A stretch of 5,048 nt of DNA from an uncultured Cellvibrio sp. (GTDB taxonomy: Bacteria; Pseudomonadota; Gammaproteobacteria; Pseudomonadales; Cellvibrionaceae): positions 1 to 5,048 of the forward strand of contig CAMLRI010000207.1 of the NCBI GenBank assembly GCA_946482385.1. The letters run 5' to 3'. Position numbers and translations under genes: made by a program. Numbering within the stretch: position 1 is the stretch's first letter; the number at the start of each line of letters is the position of its first letter. The notes beneath the pieces are model-generated. The model had not been told where the DNA came from, made no database searches, and saw nothing but the letters and a program-made list of their open reading frames with translations. Below are positions 1 through 5,048 of the stretch, piece after piece.

Positions 1-2
1 AA

Positions 3-695
3 CGCCCCGACCCGCACGGCGATATGAAAACCGTGGCCGCCAATATCGACCGCATCCTGGTGGTGATAGCCCCCTACCCAGAGCCCCACGCCAACCTGGT
101 CGACCGCTATTTGGTAGCCGCCAATGCCATCGACATAGAGCCGGTGCTGGTGATCAACAAAAGCGACCGCATCGACGAATCAACCCGCGACAAGATCGAT
201 TACCTGGAAACCACCTACCGCCAGCTGGGCTATGAGGTGCTTAAGGTTTCGACCAAAGTGGAACAGGGGCTGGATGAGCTAAGGCGCTACCTGGCGGACT
301 ACACCAGTGTGTTTGTCGGCCAGTCGGGCGTGGGCAAGTCCTCTTTGATCAACGCCCTACTGCCGGAATCGAACCTGCGCGTGGGCGATTTGTCTGAACG
401 GCAACAGGGCACCCACACCACCACCAGCGCCACCCTGCTGCATTTCCCCGGCGGCGGCCATTTGATCGACTCGCCCGGCATCCGCGAGTTCGGCCTTTGG
501 CACATGGAGGAGGACGAGGTGCTGGAGGGGTTTATCGAGTTCCGCCCCTATATTGGCCACTGTAAATTCCGCGATTGCTCACACCGCCATGAACCCGGCT
601 GCGCCATTTTAAAAGCCCTGGATGAAGGCAAAATCAGCCAGACACGCATGGATTCTTACCGCTACATTCTGAGCTCGCTGAGCGACCCCTATTAA
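3..695 (+). CDS. rsgA: Small ribosomal subunit biogenesis GTPase RsgA, 5'-truncated by the window edge
   Basis: RsgA (YjeQ) is a circularly permuted GTPase that acts in late maturation of the 30S ribosomal subunit. The reading frame is open from the window edge, and the codons before the ATG at 24 read RPDPHGD, which fits the family just ahead of the GTPase domain. That ATG is therefore internal, and roughly 110 N-terminal residues (the OB-fold) are missing. Numbered from that Met, the motifs come in permuted order: G4 NKSD at 45-48, G5 region around VSTK at 75-78, P-loop GQSGVGKS at 99-106, G2 THTTT at 130-134 and G3 DSPG at 149-152. The C-terminal zinc site is complete, with C180, C185, H187 and C193. 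All catalytic motifs are intact. The stop is 22 nt before the next gene, which suggests co-transcription. Confidence 0.96.
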   Translation, partial: RPDPHGDMKTVAANIDRILVVIAPYPEPHANLVDRYLVAANAIDIEPVLVINKSDRIDESTRDKIDYLETTYRQLGYEVLKVSTKVEQGLDELRRYLADYTSVFVGQSGVGKSSLINALLPESNLRVGDLSERQQGTHTTTSATLLHFPGGGHLIDSPGIREFGLWHMEEDEVLEGFIEFRPYIGHCKFRDCSHRHEPGCAILKALDEGKISQTRMDSYRYILSSLSDPY

Positions 696-707
696 GGCTT
701 TTTGCCG

Positions 708-713
708 GGAGGA
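708..713 (+). promoter_or_regulatory. Ribosome binding site of rhdA
   Basis: GGAGGA, a near-perfect Shine-Dalgarno sequence, lies 4 nt before the ATG at 718. It supports that start. It also argues against an overlapping frame that opens at 702, which has no comparable site. Confidence 0.75.
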
Positions 714-717
714 AAAG

Positions 718-1524
718 ATGTCACTGCCTTTCATTATGGAACCTACCGAGCTGGCCGCACTGCTGGCCCAGCCCTGCGGCAAGCTGCTGGTACTCGACCT
801 CTGCGCCGAGCAGACTTACCGCCAGGGGCACATCGACGGCGCCGTGCATGTGCCGCCGCAAAAAATTGTCTGCGGCCTGCCGCCCACACCGGGCAAAATC
901 GCCAGCAAAGCGCAGCTCGATAAGCTGTTTTCGTTTTTGGGCTTAACCCCCGATACCCATGTGGTGGTCTACGACGACGAAGGTGGCGGCTGGGCCGGGC
1001 GGATGATCTGGACCCTGGATGCCATAGGCCACAAGCACTACTCCTATTTAAATGGCGGCCTGCACGCCTGGCTGGCGTCCGGCCAGGGGGTGACCCAGGA
1101 AATCCCGGTGGTAACCCCCAGCCAAGTAAGCGTGAAGATCGACCCCAAGGTGGTGATTGAGCTGCCCGATATACTGGGCGAAATGGATCGCGCGGACTTT
1201 GTGGTCTGGGATGCGCGCAGCCCGGCGGAGTACCGCGGCGAGCGGCTGACAGCGCTGAAAAACGGCCATATCCCCGGCGCCATCAACTGCGAATGGACCC
1301 AACTGATGGACCCGCACCAGGCGCTGCGTATCCGCAGCGATGCCCGCGACTACCTGGCAGCGTTGGGGTTTACCCCTGAAAAGCGCATAGTCACCCACTG
1401 CCAAAGCCACCACCGCTCGGGTTTTACCTATTTGGTGGGCAAGGCGCTGGGCTTGAATATCCGCGCCTACCACGGCTCCTGGGCGGAGTGGGGCAACCAC
1501 CCAACCACCCCGGTAGCCCAGTGA
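718..1524 (+). CDS. rhdA: Thiosulfate sulfurtransferase (rhodanese), RhdA type
   Basis: This is a two-domain rhodanese of 268 aa, close to the length of Azotobacter vinelandii RhdA. Such enzymes carry sulfane sulfur on a cysteine persulfide and pass it from thiosulfate to cyanide or to cellular acceptors; they are cytoplasmic. The N-terminal domain (about 5-125) is non-catalytic: its active-site position reads YDDEGGGWAGRM (85-96) without a cysteine. The C-terminal domain (about 145-265) contains the rhodanese WDARSPAEYRG segment (164-174) and the active-site loop HCQSHHRSG (227-235), with C228 as the nucleophile. The CQ(S/T)HHR loop is characteristic of RhdA and differs from the CRKGVT and CGSGVT loops of bovine rhodanese and E. 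coli SseA. The start is supported by a strong ribosome binding site. In Pseudomonas, rhdA also lies near rsgA. The physiological sulfur donor and acceptor cannot be told from sequence. Confidence 0.92.
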   Translation: MSLPFIMEPTELAALLAQPCGKLLVLDLCAEQTYRQGHIDGAVHVPPQKIVCGLPPTPGKIASKAQLDKLFSFLGLTPDTHVVVYDDEGGGWAGRMIWTLDAIGHKHYSYLNGGLHAWLASGQGVTQEIPVVTPSQVSVKIDPKVVIELPDILGEMDRADFVVWDARSPAEYRGERLTALKNGHIPGAINCEWTQLMDPHQALRIRSDARDYLAALGFTPEKRIVTHCQSHHRSGFTYLVGKALGLNIRAYHGSWAEWGNHPTTPVAQ

Positions 1525-1583
1525 AGCTGGCCGCAGAATCCACCGGCAGCGGCTATGCTCTAGGATGCTGCTTCAACCTAGCC

Positions 1584-1587
1584 AAGG
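1584..1587 (+). promoter_or_regulatory. Ribosome binding site deciding the GAF-protein start
   Basis: AAGG is placed 7 nt before the ATG at 1595. An in-frame ATG at 1565 would add ten residues (MLLQPSQGIP), but only an AGG immediately abutting it precedes it, so the downstream ATG is preferred. Confidence 0.5.
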
Positions 1588-1594
1588 TATTCCT

Positions 1595-2128
1595 ATGAGC
1601 CAAAAACTCGACCTGATACTGCAAGACATCACTGCTTCCAACATGGTGGCCACCGGCGACCTGCAGGCCGCCGGGCTGCTGGTTCTCACCGCCGCCCTGC
1701 ACGGTTTGAATATCAACCGCGCCGGCATTTGGGTGATGGGCGCCGACCGCCAATATGTGCAGGGGCGGCTGCTGCTGGATGGCGATAACTGCGATTTCAG
1801 CGGCCAGTTGCTATTGCAGCGCAGCGATTACCCCGCCTACTTCGCCAGCCTCGACCAGGGCCAGCCAGTGGTTGCCAATGACGCCCACCGCGACCCGCGC
1901 ACCTGCGAATTCAGTAGCAGCTACCTAACCCCCTTTGGCATCAGCTCCATGCTCGACGCCCCTATCCGCGAAGGCGATACCCTGCTCGGGGTGATCTGCT
2001 GCGAACACCAGGGGCAGGCGCGCCAGTGGAGCCGCGACGAAATCGACTTTGCCTGCGCCCTGGCCGATACCTACAGCCAGGCGATACAAGCCGCGCGCAA
2101 CGCCCCCTGGTGCGCCATAAACGGCTAA
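1595..2128 (+). CDS. Stand-alone GAF-domain protein, probable small-molecule or redox sensor
   Basis: This is a soluble protein of 177 aa consisting of little more than one GAF domain (about 10-168). Typical GAF features are the INRAGIWVMG strand (40-49), the YPAYFASLDQGQPVVANDAHRDPRTCEF region (79-106), the YLTPFGISSMLDAPIREGD segment (110-128), the LGVICCEH strand (131-138) and a C-terminal helix (DEIDFACALADTYSQAI, 148-164). The same arrangement precedes kinase or cyclase domains in many bacterial sensors, but no output domain is present here. It has six cysteines (66, 104, 135, 136, 154, 173), including a CC pair. The sequence lacks the motif context of free methionine-R-sulfoxide reductase, another small GAF protein. 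No membrane segment or signal peptide is visible. It lies 70 nt after rhdA and could share its transcript. The ligand and partner are unknown. Confidence 0.85.
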   Translation: MSQKLDLILQDITASNMVATGDLQAAGLLVLTAALHGLNINRAGIWVMGADRQYVQGRLLLDGDNCDFSGQLLLQRSDYPAYFASLDQGQPVVANDAHRDPRTCEFSSSYLTPFGISSMLDAPIREGDTLLGVICCEHQGQARQWSRDEIDFACALADTYSQAIQAARNAPWCAING

Positions 2129-2155
2129 CCCCAGGAGGGCAGGCCAGCGCCGGGT

Positions 2156-2216
2156 GTTATAACGATAATTCACTTACCCTTAACCAACGTCACTCATCCA
2201 TACCACCCTCACCCAA
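2156..2216 (+). promoter_or_regulatory. Possible promoter -10 region and G-poor leader of the lipoprotein gene
   Basis: The gap between the GAF and lipoprotein genes contains the palindrome GTTATAAC (2156-2163), followed directly by GATAAT (2164-2169), which resembles a sigma-70 -10 box. No convincing -35 hexamer is found 16-18 nt upstream. From 2165 to 2216 there is a single G (2189), giving an unstructured C/A/T-rich leader before the AAGGA ribosome binding site (2215-2219). A promoter is plausible but not demonstrated. Confidence 0.3.
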
Positions 2217-2228
2217 GGAATAAGCACC

Positions 2229-2873
2229 ATGCGTCACTTACTGTGCCTGTTAATCGCCTCCAGCCTGATATTGGGTTGCAGCACTGCCCCCCAACCCAAT
2301 AGCCAGGCCAAGCCGGCACCCAGCAGCAAGGTGGATGACGCCCAGGCCCGCGCCGACACAGAATTTATCAACACCATGCTCGCCGCCCCGGATACGGAAG
2401 CCATGGTGGCCGCCAAGCGTTTCCTGCAAAGCTTTGGCGCCGGCCAGCTGGCCATGCAATCGCTGACCGAGGTGATGAAGCGCGAAGCCGAATCCCACCC
2501 CTCTATTGCCGAAGTGGCCATGCGCGCCCTCAGCAGTATTGACGCCAATGATTTTGAAAACCTGGCCGCCCGCGTCTACGCGCGCCATATCCCCAGCGAA
2601 CACATGCATGCCCTGGCCGACTTTACCGATAGCGAAACCGGCGGCCGTTTTATGCGCGCCTCTATAGATCACGCCCTTAGCGGGCAAAAGGGTGACACCA
2701 GCCAGCTGATGAACCAGTTCAGCGCCGATGAGTTATTGCAGATTATGAAGTTTGTTCAAAGCGATGCCTTTAGCGCCATGCAGGCTGTATTGCCCACCAT
2801 TAACGCCGAGCTGGCCCAGGAATCGGAAAAACTGGGGCAGGCGGTTATGCGCGATTACATCCGCCGACAATAA
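2229..2873 (+). CDS. Predicted outer-membrane lipoprotein with DUF2059-like repeats
   Basis: The gene encodes 214 aa. The N terminus is a lipoprotein signal peptide: positive MRH, a hydrophobic stretch, and the lipobox ILGC with C17 as the lipidated residue. Residue +2 is Ser, not Asp, so sorting to the outer membrane is expected. A Pro/Ser/Gln-rich tether (18-34) follows, then an all-helical domain (about 35-214). The C-terminal part resembles DUF2059 in having an 'E-hydrophobic-x-x-hydrophobic-x-x-F-x-x-S' pattern twice, around F132/S135 and F175/S178. The function of that family is not established, and the assignment here is by pattern only. Ribosome binding site AAGGA (2215-2219) lies 9 nt before the ATG. 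The gene may have its own promoter. It ends 19 nt before the shared terminator and converges on the pectate lyase gene. No frameshift or truncation is seen. Confidence 0.85.
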   Translation: MRHLLCLLIASSLILGCSTAPQPNSQAKPAPSSKVDDAQARADTEFINTMLAAPDTEAMVAAKRFLQSFGAGQLAMQSLTEVMKREAESHPSIAEVAMRALSSIDANDFENLAARVYARHIPSEHMHALADFTDSETGGRFMRASIDHALSGQKGDTSQLMNQFSADELLQIMKFVQSDAFSAMQAVLPTINAELAQESEKLGQAVMRDYIRRQ

Positions 2874-2892
2874 TTGCCCCAGTATTCACCTA

Positions 2893-2935
2893 CCCATAAA
2901 AAAGCGCGCCCAATTGGAGCGCGCTTTTTTATGGG
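2893..2935. terminator. Bidirectional Rho-independent terminator between convergent genes
   Basis: A perfect 17-bp inverted repeat has arms at 2893-2909 and 2919-2935. Each arm contains a GCGCGC core flanked outward by six A (5' side) or six T (3' side) and then CCCAT/ATGGG. The 9-nt loop itself contains the palindrome CCAATTGG (2910-2917). The GC stem followed by a T tract reads as an intrinsic terminator on both strands. It starts 19 nt after the lipoprotein stop on + and 27 nt after the pectate lyase stop on the minus strand, so it can serve both genes. Confidence 0.93.
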
Positions 2936-2962
2936 CGATAGCCGGATAAAACCCGGGCGGGA

Positions 2963-5048
2963 TCAGGGCAGCTGTTCCGCCGTGAGAATACCCACTCCCA
3001 CTTGCAACGGCACCGAGGTGTTGATGCTGTTGCTGGCCTCGGCGGTGTAGCTGTAGGGCACTGTGTAATCCGAGCTGGATGCCGGCGGCGCATTGGTGAC
3101 ATCCACATACTGGTTATCCACCAGGTTCCAAAAACCGGTGGTGGTGGTGGATGAGGTGTAGAAGTAACCAAACGTGTTTTTGGCACCCTGCACATAGTTG
3201 CCCTCAATCAGGCCGTGCGCACCCTGGCGCAGGTTGAACACCGTATCCACCCGCACAGTTTTGCCGTACACCGTCGGCAAGGTGCCCTGTACATAGTTGT
3301 TGTAGAAATGGCCCTTGCCATAGCGCAGCAGCGGAATGCGGCTGATGATGTCCTTGAAGTGGTTGTGGTGCAGGGTAATGCGGGTTTGCGAGTCGTTGTT
3401 GTCCTCGGTATCGCCAGAGCCAATCAATATCCCCTTCCAGTGGTCGTGGATATAGTTGTTGGAAAGGGTGATATAGGAGGCGCCGTTTTTGATGTCGATC
3501 AGGCCGTCGTAAAAATCCTTGGCATCGTAGTCATCCACCACGCCATCGGGCGTTTCGCTGGGGCCGCTCAGGTCGTAGACCTCCGCCGGGGTAAGCGAGG
3601 AATAAAGCTCGCAGTGGTCGATCCACACATGGCGGCCACCGTTGATACTGATCACATCATTACCCTGCCCTTCGGCCACCAGCAGGTTGCCGCCGCCATC
3701 GCGAATGGCCACAGACACCACTTCCGACAGCTTCAAGTTGCGCAAAATGTAGTTTTTACCGCCCAATTTCAGTTCGATATTTTTCAGATGCCCAGGGTTG
3801 GCCGGGTCGCCAAAAATAGTGGTATTGGAGGGCACCGTCAGGCTTTTACTGGGGCTGCCGCTGTTGTCGATCAGGCCAGACACCTTGATTTGCAAAGGCC
3901 CGCCGCCAGCCAGGGCAGTTTCCAACTCCTGCAGGCTGGTCACTGTTGTCACCGGGGCACCGGCGCCGCCGGTCAGGGTATAGGGCACAGCGCTGTCGCT
4001 CTGGATACTGGCAAAACCCACCAGGCCGGCCGGCTGGGCCGCATCGGCCGCCACAAAGCGCGCCTTGAGGTTGAGGTTGCCATTAATCTCGAAGCTGTAA
4101 TTGCTGTCGCTGGAGGGGGCATCGCCGGTCCAGGAATCAAACTTCTCACCCTGGGCCGGGGTGGCAATCAGGGTCACCGCTGTACCCGGCAGGTAGAAAT
4201 CCTGCTCGGGGGTCAGGCTGATACTGCCCGCGCCCGCATCCACACCTGTGCTCAAGCTGTAGAGCACGGTTGTGCCTGTGCCAGCGGTAATGGGGCCAGG
4301 GCCGCTGATTTCCACATGCTCCAGGTTGGGCAGGCCGCTCACGGTGCCGGTGCCAGTGCTGCCCTGGGTGCCGCCGCTGCCGGTGCGGGCAAAGGTGATG
4401 CTGCGGCTGTAGCCAGCGGTGTTAAGCGCCACCAGGCGGATATCGTTATCGCCTTCGATCAGCGGAATACTGATGTAGTCGGTATAGGCATAGGTGTTCC
4501 ACTTGCCGTCGCTCACCCCCGTGTAGGCAAACTCGATCACCTGGTCGTCATCCACCTGCACCTTGGCGCCGTTCACATAAACCCAGCTGTCGCGGATATT
4601 GGTTTCGGTGCCGCCAAAGGCGTAGCGCACCCGCAGCTGGTAATCGCCGCTACTGGCCACATTGACCGAGTAGTTCACAAAGGCCGAGGTAATGGGCGTG
4701 GTGGTTTTGTTGTTGGCCAGCCCCTGCAACACGGTAAAGCCACCATTGGTGCCGGTGTAAGCGGTGCTGGGGAAAAAGGCGATCATCCCCGGGCCATTTT
4801 CCTCCAGCTTTAACAGCGCCATCACCACCGAGGAGGAGCTTGAGGATGACTCGCTGGAGGATGATTCACTGGACGAGGAGACGGCGCTGGACAGCGATGA
4901 GGACGAGGATTCAGCAGCGCTGGAGGATTCCACAGCGCCGGATGACTCGCTAGAGCTGGAGGACTCAACAGAACTGGAAGACTCTACAGAACCGGAAGAC
5001 TCAGCAGAACTGGATGAAGACGCTACCGAGCTGGATTCCACCGAGCTG
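2963..5048 (-). CDS. Secreted modular pectate lyase (PL1) with polyserine linker and carbohydrate-binding module, N-terminus outside window
   Basis: PL1 pectate lyases cleave polygalacturonate by calcium-dependent beta-elimination outside the cell. The frame is open to the window edge, so the signal peptide is missing; a GTG at 5041 lies inside the linker and is not a start. Counting that codon as residue 1: Ser/Glu linker 1-72; CBM35/CBM6-like beta-sandwich about 74-222, with the VASSGDYQLRVRYA and SWVYVNG segments; Gly/Thr linker 221-235; divergent InlB-type repeat about 240-331 (TPEQDFYLPGTAVTLIATPAQGEKFDSWTGD pattern); parallel beta-helix PL1 domain about 337-692. Catalytic-domain motifs are VWIDH (472-476), DGLIDI (512-517), HDHWKGILIGSGD with K536, and RIPLLR with R568, the likely catalytic base, and R573. 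An extra Asp-rich stretch sits at about 482-505. The gene is monocistronic at its 3' end, next to a shared terminator. The PL1 call is firm; the CBM family is less certain. Confidence 0.94.
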   Translation of the reverse strand, partial: SSVESSSVASSSSSAESSGSVESSSSVESSSSSESSGAVESSSAAESSSSSLSSAVSSSSESSSSESSSSSSSVVMALLKLEENGPGMIAFFPSTAYTGTNGGFTVLQGLANNKTTTPITSAFVNYSVNVASSGDYQLRVRYAFGGTETNIRDSWVYVNGAKVQVDDDQVIEFAYTGVSDGKWNTYAYTDYISIPLIEGDNDIRLVALNTAGYSRSITFARTGSGGTQGSTGTGTVSGLPNLEHVEISGPGPITAGTGTTVLYSLSTGVDAGAGSISLTPEQDFYLPGTAVTLIATPAQGEKFDSWTGDAPSSDSNYSFEINGNLNLKARFVAADAAQPAGLVGFASIQSDSAVPYTLTGGAGAPVTTVTSLQELETALAGGGPLQIKVSGLIDNSGSPSKSLTVPSNTTIFGDPANPGHLKNIELKLGGKNYILRNLKLSEVVSVAIRDGGGNLLVAEGQGNDVISINGGRHVWIDHCELYSSLTPAEVYDLSGPSETPDGVVDDYDAKDFYDGLIDIKNGASYITLSNNYIHDHWKGILIGSGDTEDNNDSQTRITLHHNHFKDIISRIPLLRYGKGHFYNNYVQGTLPTVYGKTVRVDTVFNLRQGAHGLIEGNYVQGAKNTFGYFYTSSTTTTGFWNLVDNQYVDVTNAPPASSSDYTVPYSYTAEASNSINTSVPLQVGVGILTAEQLP
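4049..4324 (-). other. Divergent InlB-type beta repeat domain within the pectate lyase
   Basis: Residues about 240-331 match the common extracellular repeat pattern in which 'Y-x-x-G-x-x-V-x-L-x-A-x-P-x-x-G-x-x-F-x-x-W-x-G-D' is followed by 'N-x-x-L-x-A-R-F'. In secreted enzymes this domain usually acts as a spacer or surface-association module. It joins the carbohydrate-binding domain to the catalytic domain. Confidence 0.6.
4376..4822 (-). other. CBM35/CBM6-like carbohydrate-binding domain within the pectate lyase
   Basis: This is a module of about 149 residues placed between the polyserine linker and a Gly/Thr-rich spacer. It starts near LKLEENGPG and ends near SRSITFARTG. The pattern of alternating strands, 'G-Y-x-L-x-V-R-Y-A' then 'VYVNG' and a closing 'GDNDIRLVAL' strand, is typical of CBM6/35-type beta-sandwiches that bind plant polysaccharides or uronic acids. 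Aromatic residues W181, Y184, Y186 and Y189 are candidate ligand contacts. The family assignment is by eye; a related CBM or an uncharacterised module is possible. Confidence 0.6.
4898..5041 (-). repeat. 18-bp imperfect tandem repeat encoding a Glu-Ser hexapeptide in the linker
   Basis: The linker reads as eight consecutive hexads: VESSSV, ASSSSS, AESSGS, VESSSS, VESSSS, SESSGA, VESSSA, AESSSS. At DNA level the 18-bp period is clearest at 4917-5006, for example the + strand units starting at 4953, 4971 and 4989, which share the core GAAC(C/T)GGAAGACTC or close variants. Downstream (4826-4897) the linker stays Ser-rich but loses the period. Serine is encoded by a mix of TCC, TCA, TCG, TCT, AGC and AGT. 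The array may continue past the window edge. Confidence 0.8.

Noticed and set aside
702..923. A 73-codon + frame overlapping the start of rhdA
   Set aside because: It is out of frame with rhdA, Arg/Ala-rich and has no ribosome binding site; the GGAGGA fits the ATG at 718.
1048..1500. A 150-codon frame on the minus strand within rhdA
   Set aside because: It is antisense to an intact rhodanese with catalytic motifs, and no domain or ribosome binding site supports it.
1560..1581. CTAGG...CCTAG inverted repeat just before the GAF gene's ribosome binding site
   Set aside because: Only 5 bp with a 12-nt loop and no T tract; this is expected by chance and is too weak for a terminator or operator claim.
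1525..1594. TATGCT at 1554-1559 as a promoter -10 box for the GAF gene
   Set aside because: No matching -35 hexamer at a suitable distance; transcription from upstream is the simpler explanation.
3215..4813. A 532-codon open frame on the + strand, opposite the pectate lyase gene
   Set aside because: It lies wholly antisense to a gene with clear PL1 motifs. Its translation is a low-complexity Ala/Val/Gly/His mix with no recognisable domain, and no ribosome binding site precedes its start. Long antisense frames are expected in GC-biased genes.
4820..4822. ATG (minus strand) at the end of the polyserine stretch as a possible start of the pectate lyase
   Set aside because: The frame continues upstream through the Ser/Glu linker to the window edge, and an extracellular enzyme starting here would lack a signal peptide.

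Overview
The window looks like chromosomal DNA from a GC-rich, polysaccharide-degrading gammaproteobacterium, most plausibly Cellvibrio or a close relative. Two things suggest this: housekeeping genes of Pseudomonas type (rsgA followed by an RhdA-type sulfurtransferase), and a modular secreted pectate lyase with a long polyserine linker, a hallmark of Cellvibrio-type plant cell wall enzymes. The taxonomic call is inference from gene content.

Layout: positions 3-2873 hold four genes on the + strand. These are the 3' two-thirds of rsgA (ribosome-assembly GTPase), rhdA (thiosulfate sulfurtransferase), a stand-alone GAF-domain protein and a small lipoprotein with a DUF2059-like C-terminal half. 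rsgA and rhdA are 22 nt apart and probably co-transcribed. The GAF gene follows after 70 nt and may belong to the same transcript. The lipoprotein gene has a 100-nt upstream gap with an AT-rich promoter-like spot and a G-poor leader, so it may have its own promoter. A perfect 17-bp inverted repeat at 2893-2935, with an A tract on one side and a T tract on the other, lies between the convergent lipoprotein and pectate lyase genes and should terminate transcription from both sides.

Positions 2963-5048 are one long minus-strand gene that runs off the right edge. From N to C terminus it encodes a Ser/Glu linker built on a hexapeptide repeat, a CBM35/CBM6-like beta-sandwich, a divergent InlB-type repeat domain and a PL1 pectate lyase catalytic domain. 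Its signal peptide and any further N-terminal modules lie outside the window.

No mobile element, CRISPR array, tRNA or rRNA was seen. I found no new multi-gene system. The most interesting local features are the hexapeptide/18-bp repeat in the linker, an Asp-rich insertion beside the predicted calcium site of the lyase, and the internally repeated lipoprotein.
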